Of a stretch of DNA of 64,000 nt, positions 27,204-35,725 are shown piece by piece (positions within the stretch are counted from its first letter, which is position 1; the number at the start of each line of letters is the position of its first letter). The notes under the pieces were generated by a model. That model did not search any database and was not told the DNA's origin. It saw only the letters and a list, made by a program, of their open reading frames with translations. Origin of the DNA: Vasconcelosia minhoensis LEGE 07310. GTDB lineage: Bacteria > Cyanobacteriota > Cyanobacteriia > Phormidesmidales > Phormidesmidaceae. The position numbers and the translations under genes are program-made. Location of the stretch: contig NZ_JADEXG010000008.1 of NCBI RefSeq assembly GCF_015207255.1, positions 1 through 64,000 on the forward strand, in the 5' to 3' direction.

Positions 27204-28772
27204 TCAGACATCTCGTGAAATAGAATGAATCGAGTCAGACGCATTCAGCTGTGTTGGGGTAGTCGTGAGTACGCTGGCTTTCCAGCCCTCTCTGAGTAAA
27301 AATAGGCCGATAAAGGTCAATAAACTAGCCAGTATCACACCCACCCAGAGCGGAATACCCGCTATCGGCAGGAACCACCACCACACTGCTACGATCCGGA
27401 GCAGCTCGGCCGTTAAAAACTGGCCTGGAGGGGGTGGCGCGCCGACCTGGGCAAAGACATCCTGAACTGGGGTTGAAAAAGCGTCCTGGAGCTGTCGCAG
27501 CGTTGCCCCCCAGACATTGAAAATAGGTGCATTGCTCGGATCACCCCATAGGGCGAGGGCCTGTCGAATCTGGCCAGCATCGGCGGCTTCTGCATAGTAT
27601 CTCTGGTAAAACGCAACCAGGGTTGGCGCGTTGACTAAAAAACCAAGAATAATCAGTCCGATTAAAAAGCCTCGCCAGCGTCGTCCCGTCAGCCCGGCTA
27701 AAGCCATCAGGCTGGGTAGGACGGGAACCAGGAAGCGAGGCCCCCAGTTCCAGCCGCCGAATTCCCAAAAACTATGAAGAATGAGGAAACCTGCAAACAG
27801 ACCCGCGATCGCAACTCCCTCAGTTTTTTGCCGTCGCCACAGCATCCACAGCCCGACAATCGCGAGAAGCGTCGGCGGACAGTACCAAAACAATCCGCCC
27901 CCCGCGCCGGGACTCACCAGTAATCCGACAAACCGCCCCAAGAAACCCTCGGCCCCAAACCGCGAGGTGTTTTGGCCAGAGCTAAAAAAGCTGCCAAATC
28001 GCATCGCATTATAGGACATGTAAAGCATTGCACCTAGGCAGGTGCCAAGAGACGGAGCAATCACCTTTGGCCAAGCTTCGCGCTTAACCAGGAAGTAAAG
28101 AGACAGGGCTGGCCCAACCACAATTCCAGACGGCTTAGCGGTGACGACCAAAGCCGAGAGCAGGCTGGTCCCTAAGGGGATACGGCTTGGTTTGCTGCAT
28201 AGGGCCATGTAGAGGGCCACAGTGGTGAGCAGCGACAGCAGCGGCTCGGCAAAAAACTCGCGAGCATAGACTAGCGCGGTCGTCCCGAAGGCAAACCCAA
28301 CTGCGGCTAGATAAGCCCCTGCCCGAGTCCCCCCCAGGCGCAGCGTCAGCAAAACAACGAAACCCGCAGTGCCAGCCGTCAGCAGCGCAGACAGAAAGAT
28401 GCCACAGGCCGCTGCCGTATAGTGGGTCGGCAGATTGAGCACATTCCCCAGCAGCAGCCCAATGGCAACAAACGGCACAGCAACGATGGGCAAGAGCGGA
28501 TATCGAGCCGAGTAATACTGCCCATCCGGTCCCAAAATGCCGCCCGTGCCTGGGGGCACCGTAAAGTCTCCCCTGAGGACCAAGGACTTAGACACGCTGA
28601 GCATATCATTGCCGTCGATTCCCCAGATTCCCGGCTTCAGAAAGGCTAGATAGATCAGGGTAATCCCGGCAAACAGAGGCAGAATAGTAGCGCCAACCTG
28701 AGTCAGCCCAACCGGGATAAGCCATCTCGAAAACAGCCTCGAAGGTGGATGAGTCTCAATCCTATTTGCCAT
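27204..28772 (-). CDS. polytopic membrane protein, GT-C-like
   Basis: A 522-residue protein with about ten or more hydrophobic helices. The first extracytoplasmic loop holds 'GIWGIDGNDMLSVSKSLV', similar in position to the acidic loop of GT-C glycosyltransferases (PMT/ArnT class), with further acidic loops 'RYPLLPIVAVPFVAIG' and 'FWEFGGWNWGPRFLVP'. It probably uses a lipid-linked sugar donor at the cell surface, but no strong catalytic signature is present and a transport role is not excluded. Confidence 0.65.
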   Translation of the reverse strand: MANRIETHPPSRLFSRWLIPVGLTQVGATILPLFAGITLIYLAFLKPGIWGIDGNDMLSVSKSLVLRGDFTVPPGTGGILGPDGQYYSARYPLLPIVAVPFVAIGLLLGNVLNLPTHYTAAACGIFLSALLTAGTAGFVVLLTLRLGGTRAGAYLAAVGFAFGTTALVYAREFFAEPLLSLLTTVALYMALCSKPSRIPLGTSLLSALVVTAKPSGIVVGPALSLYFLVKREAWPKVIAPSLGTCLGAMLYMSYNAMRFGSFFSSGQNTSRFGAEGFLGRFVGLLVSPGAGGGLFWYCPPTLLAIVGLWMLWRRQKTEGVAIAGLFAGFLILHSFWEFGGWNWGPRFLVPVLPSLMALAGLTGRRWRGFLIGLIILGFLVNAPTLVAFYQRYYAEAADAGQIRQALALWGDPSNAPIFNVWGATLRQLQDAFSTPVQDVFAQVGAPPPPGQFLTAELLRIVAVWWWFLPIAGIPLWVGVILASLLTFIGLFLLREGWKASVLTTTPTQLNASDSIHSISRDV

Positions 28773-28938
28773 ACTTTGCGCCGATCTCAGGAAGACTTCG
28801 TTTTGGTTTCAATGTTCCCTGGCCTGTTTAGACAGTAACAAAGCCCTAGCCTTGGATTTGTCAAGATTCCGAGAAGGAATGGGGGCTTCATGATGTAGAT
28901 TTAGCGCTTCAGGCTAGGCTCAATCGCGTCCTATCGGC

Positions 28939-29502
28939 CTACTCTTCTGGTAAAGCGGGTCCAATCGCTGAGGCATCGGCAGTATCTGGCTGATCTATGG
29001 GTGGGAGCTCGGTAGGGCCAGGCTTTGGGAGCGCCACCTGGGGAAGCTGATCGATTTTAAAGTGCTGATAAAACTTTTCAGTTACCTGGAGCCAGTAAGA
29101 GCGCCCGTCGGCCTGCCGCCGTTTTTTGACGAACCCCTGCTGCACCAAGTCGGGGACATGCTGGTAGGCGCCCGAACCGCGCAGGTCAACCAGGTCAGTT
29201 TGAGAAATTGGCCCCCGCAGCGCGATCGCGGCTAGCGTCCGTAGCGCCCCTAGCCCGATGTCCAACGGTACTAGCCGATCGACCATAGGCTGATACAGCT
29301 GTCGCAGCTGTAGCGAATAGCCCGCTTCGGTCTCGGCAATCTCTAGCGCCCCATCCCGGTGAGCATAGTCATTCATCAGCTCGATTAGCCCGGCCTCGGC
29401 GGTTTGGCGATCGCACTGGGCATAGTCGGCAATCTGCGCAATCGTCAGCGGCTGCGCTTTCAAATACAGAATCGCTTCGATCGTGTTGGCGAGACGAGGC
29501 AT
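28939..29502 (-). CDS. scpB: segregation and condensation protein ScpB
   Basis: A 187-residue winged-helix protein that pairs with ScpA and SMC to compact and segregate the chromosome. 'NTIEAILYLKAQPLTIAQIA', 'LRTLAAIALRGPISQTDLVD' and 'VQQGFVKKRRQADGRSYWLQ' are typical ScpB sequences. ATG 29502 is chosen; a TTG three codons upstream is an alternative. The gene follows an ABC ATPase gene by 32 bases. ScpA is not in the window. Confidence 0.88.
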   Translation of the reverse strand: MPRLANTIEAILYLKAQPLTIAQIADYAQCDRQTAEAGLIELMNDYAHRDGALEIAETEAGYSLQLRQLYQPMVDRLVPLDIGLGALRTLAAIALRGPISQTDLVDLRGSGAYQHVPDLVQQGFVKKRRQADGRSYWLQVTEKFYQHFKIDQLPQVALPKPGPTELPPIDQPDTADASAIGPALPEE

Positions 29503-29534
29503 AGCAGTCAACTCGTAAAGCCCGGAGTAGGCGG

Positions 29535-30386
29535 TTAGAGATTCCTCCCGGTAAGCTCGACAAAGATGTCCTCCAAATTCGAAGGTCGGGTCATCATCCC
29601 GGTTTTATCGGGCTGCTCGTCGAGGTACTGGTTCGCCGCCTGGAGGGTGGGAAAGAACAGATACTCCCACCGATCCCCCTTTTGTTTCATCACAATTCCT
29701 TCACCGTGGCGGTGCCGCAGTTCCGCTAGGGTACCGAGTTCGATCAGCTGACCCTGGTCGAGAATGCCAATGCGATCGCAGAGATATTCAACCTCTTCCA
29801 TATAATGGGTCGTCAGCAACATCGTCATCCTCTGCTGCTGATTTAGCTCGCGGATCATTTCCCAGAGCCGCCGCCGAGTTTGGGGATCGAGCCCTACCGT
29901 TGGCTCATCAAGAAAAAGAATTTTAGGCTGATGCAGCAGCGCCCGAGCAATTTGCAGGCGACGCTTGAGGCCACCCGAAAGCTGCTTGGCCTTCTCAGCG
30001 CGACGCTGGCTGAGTTCGACATAGTCCAGCCAGCGGTCGATTTCCTGCTGACGCTGGGGACTGGGAATATGGTGCATCCGTCCGTGGAATTCCATATTTT
30101 CCCAAACCGAGAGGTCGCCATCGACGCTCGTCTGCTGAAGGACAACGCCAATCTGCCGCCGCACCTGAGCGGGCTGACGGCTGACGTCATAGCCGGCCAC
30201 CACAATATCACCCTGGGTCTGCTGAGTCAGAGTTGTCAGCATCCGTACCGTAGTTGATTTGCCAGCCCCATTCGGTCCCAGCAGGCCAAAGATCTCTCCG
30301 GTTTGAATCGTTAGAGACAGGTCATTGACGACGCAGGAATTGTTATAGACTTTGTGAACATTCTGTAGCGAAACCGCAGCAACCAT
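29535..30386 (-). CDS. ABC transporter ATP-binding protein (DrrA-like)
   Basis: A 283-residue ATPase with Walker A 'GLLGPNGAGKSTTVRML', signature 'QLSGGLKRRLQIARAL', and Walker B with 'KILFLDEPTVGLDPQTRR'. It belongs to the DrrA/NatA group of ATPases that pair with ABC-2 type permeases for drugs, lipids or polysaccharides. No permease gene is adjacent, so the substrate is unknown. The start is ATG 30386 ('MVAAVSLQNVHKVY'). Confidence 0.92.
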   Translation of the reverse strand: MVAAVSLQNVHKVYNNSCVVNDLSLTIQTGEIFGLLGPNGAGKSTTVRMLTTLTQQTQGDIVVAGYDVSRQPAQVRRQIGVVLQQTSVDGDLSVWENMEFHGRMHHIPSPQRQQEIDRWLDYVELSQRRAEKAKQLSGGLKRRLQIARALLHQPKILFLDEPTVGLDPQTRRRLWEMIRELNQQQRMTMLLTTHYMEEVEYLCDRIGILDQGQLIELGTLAELRHRHGEGIVMKQKGDRWEYLFFPTLQAANQYLDEQPDKTGMMTRPSNLEDIFVELTGRNL

Positions 30387-30458
30387 AGGGGGCCGTTTAT
30401 CGGGCAACTCTATTCAGAGTATCTCAATCCTGACGTCCTGTATCGATGGCGACTGCCG

Positions 30459-30779
30459 ATGCGAGCTAGAATCGACTCCCCCGTTCTTTTCCTCACCTAT
30501 GACGACGTGCCGCCGTACAAAAAGCAGGGGTCGATGGTCAGAAATAGCTACTTCTGGGCGCTGCGCTCAATTGCAGACCGATCGCCCTTTGGCAAAGACT
30601 GGGAATTTGAGGAGCGGGTTTGGCTGGCCCTGACGCGGATGCTGACTGCCTTTGCCGAGTCGGGCTATCTGGGCTACCGAGAGACCGTGCTGGAGTTTCC
30701 GCCAGACGACCCCATTCCGCCAGTGCTAAAGCCGGTCGCAACCTGGCGGGCCGAAGCCCCAGAGGACGAATCGCTTTAG
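30459..30779 (+). CDS. conserved cyanobacterial hypothetical protein
   Basis: A 106-residue soluble protein beginning 'MRARIDSPVLFLTYDDVPPY' and ending with an acidic tail. Aromatic and charged residues ('SYFWALRSIADRSPFGKDWE') suggest a folded small domain. I recognise it only as a conserved hypothetical. It is divergent from the ABC ATPase gene and convergent with the HLIP gene. Confidence 0.7.
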   Translation: MRARIDSPVLFLTYDDVPPYKKQGSMVRNSYFWALRSIADRSPFGKDWEFEERVWLALTRMLTAFAESGYLGYRETVLEFPPDDPIPPVLKPVATWRAEAPEDESL

Positions 30780-30782
30780 AGT

Positions 30783-30805
30783 AAAAAAGGCAGGTCTGGC
30801 CTGCC
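30783..30805 (-). terminator. rho-independent terminator of the HLIP gene
   Basis: On the minus strand the stem GGCAGG-CCAGA-CCTGCC is followed by TTTTTT. It lies 50 bases beyond the HLIP stop. It should also insulate the end of the convergent hypothetical gene. Confidence 0.85.
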
Positions 30806-30855
30806 CTGAGAACGCTTATTTGACTTGACCCCGGGGTCACAGCCGTCGGAACTAA

Positions 30856-30999
30856 CTACATGAGCCCCAGCTGGGATAAAATCCCTTTGCCGGTGACATA
30901 CTCGGTAATCAATCCGGCGACAAACCCGATCATTGCCAGTCGCCCGTTCCAGTTTTCGGCAAACTGGGTGAAGCCAAATTTAGCCTGCTGCTCTTCCAT
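30856..30999 (-). CDS. high-light-inducible protein (HLIP)
   Basis: A 47-residue one-helix member of the light-harvesting-like family. The chlorophyll-binding motif ExxNGRxAMxGF is present as 'ENWNGRLAMIGFVAGL', and the C-terminus is 'GKGILSQLGLM'. Such proteins bind chlorophyll and carotenoid in the thylakoid membrane, protect photosystem II assembly and interact with ferrochelatase or chlorophyll synthase. A GAGGT sequence lies 7-8 bases before ATG. An HLR1-like regulator site is found upstream at 31064-31081. hemJ lies further upstream on the same strand. Confidence 0.95.
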   Translation of the reverse strand: MEEQQAKFGFTQFAENWNGRLAMIGFVAGLITEYVTGKGILSQLGLM

Positions 31000-31063
31000 G
31001 GTAAAACCTCGCTGTACGTTAGATAGTGGGTCGATTGTTAAGGAACTTAAAGCCCTACGCCAG

Positions 31064-31081
31064 AATGTTAACTAATGTAAA
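31064..31081 (-). promoter_or_regulatory. HLR1-like RpaB site upstream of the HLIP gene
   Basis: On the minus strand: TTTACATT, two bases (AG), TTAACATT. The HLR1 consensus (known) is two direct repeats of (G/T)TTACA(T/A)(T/A) separated by two bases, bound by RpaB. The first half matches exactly and the second has one mismatch. The site lies 65-82 bases before the HLIP start codon. Confidence 0.7.
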
Positions 31082-31226
31082 TTGGTTTTGCAACTGCTTT
31101 GTCAGCGCGTCAGGCACCCCGCTGCCCGCCGCGCCGCAGAACGGCGATACTCATCTCAGTCGCCCGGGCATCAACTGAGGCGACGGCGTTGCCCGTTCCG
31201 ATGAATGGGCTGGAGCAAGACTGGCC

Positions 31227-31316
31227 CTATAGCGGCAAGCAGGCCGCGCTCAGACTGAAGGTAAATAGCGCGATCGCAAAAACGGTCCAGAATCGCAGCT
31301 GCTCATCGGGGTTCAA
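31227..31316 (-). CDS. possible 29-aa membrane peptide
   Basis: An ORF between hemJ and the HLIP gene, same strand. It starts at TTG 31316 and reads 'MNPDEQLRFWTVFAIALF' followed by 'TFSLSAACLPL', i.e. a polar head and a single hydrophobic segment. It could be a small thylakoid protein, but the TTG start has only a weak CAGAG sequence ahead of it and the family is not recognised. A chance reading frame in GC-rich DNA is a real possibility. Confidence 0.3.
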   Translation of the reverse strand: MNPDEQLRFWTVFAIALFTFSLSAACLPL

Positions 31317-31340
31317 AGCTCTGATGGGACAAATTGAGCT

Positions 31341-31931
31341 TTAGTTTTGCAGGGCCTGCTGATCTGCGATCGCTGGGGTCTCAGCAGACTGCTCCTGAGC
31401 GAGCCGCCGCTTGCGGGCATAGAGCTGAATAGAGATCACGAAAGACAGCACCAGCCCAGCAATCAGCCAGGTTGTGGCATTCGTTGGCAGATTATTCTTG
31501 AAAATGACCAGCATCACAATCGTCACCAGCAGCAGCGTCGGCGCTTCATTCAAAGCCCGCAGCTGCCGGCTACCCCAGCGGCATTCACCCCTTTCGAGCT
31601 GCTTCCTCAGCCGAGCGCAATACATGTGATAAGCCAACAGCACCACCACCAGCCCAAGCTTGGCATGCATCCAGCCCGCCCTCAACACGTCTGGCATCTG
31701 CACCACTAAGCCAACGGCCATAGCTAGCGTCAGCAGCATTCCCGGCGTAGTAATAATCCGCAAGAGGCGCTTTTCCATTAGCCCATACTGCTGCTTGAGA
31801 ATACTGCGAGCCGGTTCTGGCTCTGCCTCTGCCTCGACGTGGTAGATAAACAGCCGAACCAGGTAGAACAGTCCGGCGAACCAAACCACCACGCCAATAA
31901 TGTGAAAAGATTTGAACCAGTAGTAAGCCAT
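31341..31931 (-). CDS. hemJ: protoporphyrinogen oxidase HemJ
   Basis: A 196-residue membrane protein with four to five helices that oxidises protoporphyrinogen IX to protoporphyrin IX in cyanobacteria. It starts 'MAYYWFKSFHIIGVVVWFAG' and includes the family-typical 'GWMHAKLGLVVVLLAYHMYC' (with the conserved His and Lys) and 'RALNEAPTLLLV'. ATG 31931 aligns with known HemJ starts (recalled, slr1790). The adjacent HLIP gene may support tetrapyrrole delivery or protection. Confidence 0.95.
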   Translation of the reverse strand: MAYYWFKSFHIIGVVVWFAGLFYLVRLFIYHVEAEAEPEPARSILKQQYGLMEKRLLRIITTPGMLLTLAMAVGLVVQMPDVLRAGWMHAKLGLVVVLLAYHMYCARLRKQLERGECRWGSRQLRALNEAPTLLLVTIVMLVIFKNNLPTNATTWLIAGLVLSFVISIQLYARKRRLAQEQSAETPAIADQQALQN

Positions 31932-32070
31932 TGTTTGGATTGTTTGGATTGATTGCATAGACCCTATCTATTCTCTAGCAGTCGGTCCACTTTCGTCAGA
32001 AAGGCGTCTGCTTCTTAATTTTTGGTAGCGTAGCGAATGATCCACTGAACTCAAGGAACGGTCCCAAGCG

Positions 32071-32904
32071 ATGCAAGCTGACTGGCAAACTGTGAAGTCC
32101 TATGACGACATTCTCTACTTCAAAGCGGACGGCATAGCCAAAATCGTGCTCAACCGACCCCATAAGCGCAATGCCTTTCGTCCCAAAACCGTGTTTGAAC
32201 TCTACGATGCCTTCAGCAACGCTCGGGAGGATCGGCGCATCGGCGTCGTTTTGCTGACCGGCGCTGGCCCGCATACCGACGGCAAATATGCCTTTTGCTC
32301 CGGTGGAGATCAGACCGTCCGTGGGTCGGCGGGCTATATGGACGACAGCGGTGTGCCCCGGCTCAACGTCCTGGATTTGCAGCGGCTAATTCGCTCCATG
32401 CCAAAGGTCGTGATTGCGCTGGTGGCCGGCTATGCAATCGGCGGCGGACAGGTGCTTCATCTGGTCTGTGACCTGACCATCGCCGCCGACAATGCCATTT
32501 TTGGCCAGACCGGACCCAAGGTCGGCAGCTTTGACGGCGGCTTTGGATCCAGCTATCTGGCTCGCGTCGTCGGCCAGAAGAAGGCGCGCGAGATTTGGTT
32601 CCTCTGCCGTCAGTATGATGCTCAGCAGGCCTTAACGATGGGCTTGGTCAATACCGTTGTGCCCATAGCGCAGCTGGAGGCAGAGGGGGTGCAGTGGGCT
32701 ACGGAAATTTTACAGAAAAGCCCGATCGCCATCCGCTGTCTCAAGTCAGCCTTTAACGCCGACTGTGACGGCCAGGCCGGCCTGCAAGAACTCGCCGGTA
32801 ACGCCACCCTGCTCTACTATCTGACTGAAGAGGGAACTGAGGGCAAACAGGCGTTCTTGGAAAAGCGCCCACCCAATTTTCGGCAGTATCCGTGGCTGCC
32901 TTAA
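32071..32904 (+). CDS. menB: 1,4-dihydroxy-2-naphthoyl-CoA synthase
   Basis: A 277-residue crotonase-fold enzyme that cyclises o-succinylbenzoyl-CoA in phylloquinone (vitamin K1) synthesis, needed for photosystem I. The oxyanion-hole loops are '[13 protein letters not shown]' and '[19 protein letters not shown]'; '[19 protein letters not shown]' is MenB-specific. The C-terminus '[12 protein letters not shown]' is the classic MenB end. It is divergent from hemJ. Confidence 0.97.
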   Translation: MQADWQTVKSYDDILYFKADGIAKIVLNRPHKRNAFRPKTVFELYDAFSNAREDRRIGVVLLTGAGPHTDGKYAFCSGGDQTVRGSAGYMDDSGVPRLNVLDLQRLIRSMPKVVIALVAGYAIGGGQVLHLVCDLTIAADNAIFGQTGPKVGSFDGGFGSSYLARVVGQKKAREIWFLCRQYDAQQALTMGLVNTVVPIAQLEAEGVQWATEILQKSPIAIRCLKSAFNADCDGQAGLQELAGNATLLYYLTEEGTEGKQAFLEKRPPNFRQYPWLP

Positions 32905-32916
32905 AACATAGGCTCA

Positions 32917-32934
32917 GCCCAATCTGGGTTGGGC
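32917..32934. terminator. weak stem-loop after menB
   Basis: gcccaa(tctggg)ttgggc forms a 6-bp stem 13 bases after the menB stop. There is no T run, so the terminator role is uncertain. Confidence 0.3.
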
Positions 32935-33041
32935 CGGGCCTAGATAGAAGTTCTTGACAGTTTGGGGATCAAAAGCAGGCTGACCGAGGAATAGCAAGCT
33001 TCTTGTTTTGAGAGGTTAGTTCCTTTGCCTTAAGCGCCATA

Positions 33042-33335
33042 CTACTGGGACAGACACTCTAGCGAAAGGGGTGGCGAAAGGGGTAGCTGAGCGACTGGCT
33101 CTGTCTGTGCCGATAGCACGTTCAGCGCTGAATGCGCCAATCCTGCAGTAGACCAGATCGATTTTCCGATAGGGGTGGGATCGCTGCTCCTAAAAGGCGA
33201 AATGGATAGGCAACAGGCTTTCCAAGCCGCCTTCACAGGCGCGTTTAGCTGCTCACAATGGCCCCCTCGACGACCGGTTGGCGTATAGAAACGGCAGTAG
33301 CCACAGCTCGAAGCACCACATTTCGCTGTTTTCAT
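33042..33335 (-). CDS. Cys-rich conserved cyanobacterial protein
   Basis: A 97-residue protein. The N-terminus reads 'MKTAKCGASSCGYCRFYTPT', followed by 'RRGGHCEQLNAPVKAAWKAC', giving six Cys in the first ~42 residues, likely for a metal or Fe-S centre or disulfides. The C-terminal half is less constrained. I recall similar N-termini in other cyanobacteria without a known function. ATG start. Confidence 0.7.
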   Translation of the reverse strand: MKTAKCGASSCGYCRFYTPTGRRGGHCEQLNAPVKAAWKACCLSISPFRSSDPTPIGKSIWSTAGLAHSALNVLSAQTEPVAQLPLSPPLSLECLSQ

Positions 33336-33587
33336 GTCAAGTTTCCAAAAAGGCTTTGTTTGCTATTGTGAATTATTTTTGAAGCTAGTTTAAATTGATT
33401 GGAAAGGGCTAATGGCTGACTGCACAAGCCGCCCAAGCGGCTGACTCAGCAATTTTGCTTTAAGACTTTCTTCAGCTTTTGTTTAGGAACCGATACAAGG
33501 GCTGGGAGCAGCGGCTACCGCCCTAGAATGAGCGCAATCGGGCCAGGGATCAGCTGGGCTAAAACCACGCAGTCCTGTTCTAAAGCC

Positions 33588-34139
33588 CTATTTCCACTGC
33601 TTGACAGCGCAGAGCGCACAGACTGACCAGCGCTGAATTTCGCCCGGGGGGCAGGGATAGCAGCAGGTTGGGCAGCGGATTTGACGCTGCTGCTGCTGCT
33701 GTACAGCCTTAGCCCAGCGTTCAAAAGACTGCTTAGGGGTTGAAGGCAGACTCGCTAAGGGGGGCTGGGAGTGGGCTGGCGGGGTATAGCAGGGGTGCGA
33801 TCGCAGCTGTCCTTCGACCCTCAGCCGAGGATTATGGTCTGCCGACTGAGTCCACTGAGCGGGAGAAAAGCGGATATCTCGTAGCGGCTGAGCTAGATAG
33901 GGATTGAGCTGGCGGAGGATATTCAGCCGCTCAAAGGCCAGAGTTTGGGCCCAGGCGGCACTAGCAGTCGCGACATACAGTACCGAACGCCGCACCCCAA
34001 CCGGACGAGACTGACGGGCAACCGCCGAGCCTACAGACTTAGGCCAGTGGTCTAAAATCTGCCGCATCTGCCGCCGCATCTGCCAGCTTTCTTGCGCCTC
34101 CAGACCCTGGAGCAGCTGATGCAGTTTCTCAAGCGCCAC
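33588..34139 (-). CDS. DUF721/DciA-like protein with C-terminal zinc finger
   Basis: A 183-residue protein. The N-terminal ~100 residues form a DUF721 domain ('ILDHWPKSVGSAVARQSRPV', 'LYVATASAAWAQTLAFERLN'), as in DciA, the ancestral loader of the replicative helicase DnaB. A Pro-rich linker then leads to a Cys cluster at the C-terminus ('CPTCCYPCPPGE', 'CALC') that looks like a zinc finger. If it works like DciA it helps load DnaB at the origin; the zinc finger is an addition not found in the best-studied DciA proteins. Confidence 0.8.
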   Translation of the reverse strand: MALEKLHQLLQGLEAQESWQMRRQMRQILDHWPKSVGSAVARQSRPVGVRRSVLYVATASAAWAQTLAFERLNILRQLNPYLAQPLRDIRFSPAQWTQSADHNPRLRVEGQLRSHPCYTPPAHSQPPLASLPSTPKQSFERWAKAVQQQQQRQIRCPTCCYPCPPGEIQRWSVCALCAVKQWK

Positions 34140-34399
34140 ATTCCTATCCTCGCCCTGTCATAAAAAGTTGATGATTTTGCCCTGATGTGCTTAGCTAGGG
34201 CTAAAAAATAATCCTATACCGTCGCTATACCATTCCAAGGTTTCGGCCCAAGGTTTGGCTTCAGGCTCTGGGCAAGATTCAGAGGGAACTATCAGAGGGA
34301 ACTATTAGACAGTTTGGCAATTTTAGGCAGTTAGGACTCTCAGCGACAGCTCAGACCAATCGGGTTAAAAGACAAGACTAATCTTTGGCAGAACAGGCT

Positions 34400-35650
34400 A
34401 TGGCAGGACAGGACTTAACCTATCAAGATGCGCTCAATTCCCGAGCTGAGGATCTTCAGCCGCGGCTGCGTCAGGTCCTCAGCAGCGTCGATGTCCATCT
34501 TGAAGCCGAGCTGACGCGCTACCGCCGTCAAAAGCAGGGACAGCCCCAAGCATCGGCGACGCCTAGACGACGGCAGCCGTCTCCAGAGCTGATTTCCCTT
34601 TCGGCGGAGCCGGTTCCCAATAGCGAGCCAGACCTTCGTCCCAATGGGACTGAATCACCTGTCCAAGAGCGTTTACAGCCCGGGGCTTCACCCGTCCCTC
34701 AATCTTTCCAAGCGCATCCTGACAGTCCGACTAACCCCGCTGTGGGTACGGCAGGCTATTCGGCCCCAGAGAGCTCGCCGTTAGAGGAGTCACAGGAGTC
34801 ACCCCCCGAAGACTATCTGGCCTCCTCCGAAGAATTGCTCAGAAGTCTCGAGGGACCTCCTCCAGCGCCGGCGACAGCGCATCAAACCTGGCGTCAAAAG
34901 GCCCGCCAGACTGCGGATAGCTGGCGAACTCACCCACTCGTCCAGCGACTCCCTCAGCAGATTTGGCAGCGGGCCGGCCAGCGCCTCCAGCCACTGCCCA
35001 GGGCTTTCTCAGAATCATTTTCTAGTTCGGTACCTGCTGCTGTCGCTCGCCGTTGGCAAACCCACTCGCCTCAGCTGGCAACGCCAATAGGTCTGAGCCT
35101 GCTACTGCTATTGGCTATGGGTAGCATGGGCATAGCCTACCTGTTAACCAATCCTAGAACCGTCCAATTCCTCAGTCAGCGGCCAGCGGGTGAGTCGATT
35201 GCTGACTTACCCACTGAGGCCCAGGGCGTCACTGCCAAAAGCTATAGCCCGCCGGGGCCAGACCTTTCAGCCAGAGAGTTTGTCAATCTCGATTTAGAAA
35301 GCCTAAGTACGCTCAATCCGCGTCCTGCATCCTCGTCGAGCTACCGGCCGAGACCTGGGGCGACGGCGAGCGAACCCGCCCTGCCGCCACTCCCAACCGG
35401 CAACCCCTTGCCTGAACCCGCTCCTACGCCTGTCGAAGGAAATAATTACTATGTCACGCTCGAATTTACCGGTGAGCAGGGCCTGTTCGATGCTCGACAG
35501 TACATCAGCGAGGCCTTCGTCCGTAATTTTTCGGACGGCAATCGGATCCAGCTCGGGGCATTCGAAAACCAAGTCTCAGCCCAGCAGTGGGCTGAGCAGC
35601 TTCAGCAGAGCGGCCTCTCAGCTCAGGTGTACGGGCCAACGGTGGAATAG
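34400..35650 (+). CDS. membrane protein with SPOR-like C-terminus
   Basis: A 416-residue protein. About 225 N-terminal residues are low-complexity (Pro, Ser, Gln, Glu), then one membrane helix ('PIGLSLLLLLAMGSMGIAYL') and a ~170-residue Pro-rich periplasmic part. The last ~75 residues ('GNRIQLGAFENQVSAQQWAE') resemble a SPOR domain, which binds denuded peptidoglycan at division sites. ATG 34400 is chosen over TTG 34385. A role in cell division or wall contact is inferred only from this end domain. Confidence 0.75.
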   Translation: MAGQDLTYQDALNSRAEDLQPRLRQVLSSVDVHLEAELTRYRRQKQGQPQASATPRRRQPSPELISLSAEPVPNSEPDLRPNGTESPVQERLQPGASPVPQSFQAHPDSPTNPAVGTAGYSAPESSPLEESQESPPEDYLASSEELLRSLEGPPPAPATAHQTWRQKARQTADSWRTHPLVQRLPQQIWQRAGQRLQPLPRAFSESFSSSVPAAVARRWQTHSPQLATPIGLSLLLLLAMGSMGIAYLLTNPRTVQFLSQRPAGESIADLPTEAQGVTAKSYSPPGPDLSAREFVNLDLESLSTLNPRPASSSSYRPRPGATASEPALPPLPTGNPLPEPAPTPVEGNNYYVTLEFTGEQGLFDARQYISEAFVRNFSDGNRIQLGAFENQVSAQQWAEQLQQSGLSAQVYGPTVE

Positions 35651-35685
35651 GTTCGGCGTCTATGGCACGACCTAGAGCCGGGCTG

Positions 35686-35703
35686 CTATGCTGCTAAGCA
35701 TAG
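35686..35703. promoter_or_regulatory. inverted repeat upstream of pspA-like gene
   Basis: ctatgct(gcta)agcatag is a perfect 7-bp stem with 4-nt loop, ending 22 bases before the ATG. It could be an operator or an RNA hairpin in the 5' leader; the regulator is unknown. Confidence 0.4.
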
Positions 35704-35725
35704 AAATGAGCCCGTACCAGACGCC

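Noticed and set aside
31099-31344. 81-codon plus-strand ORF between the HLIP gene and hemJ
   Set aside because: No helix or motif, opposite to local transcription, and covers the minus-strand ORF that looks more protein-like.
33430-33445. agccgc(ccaa)gcggct hairpin as a terminator
   Set aside because: Only six base pairs and no T run in either direction.
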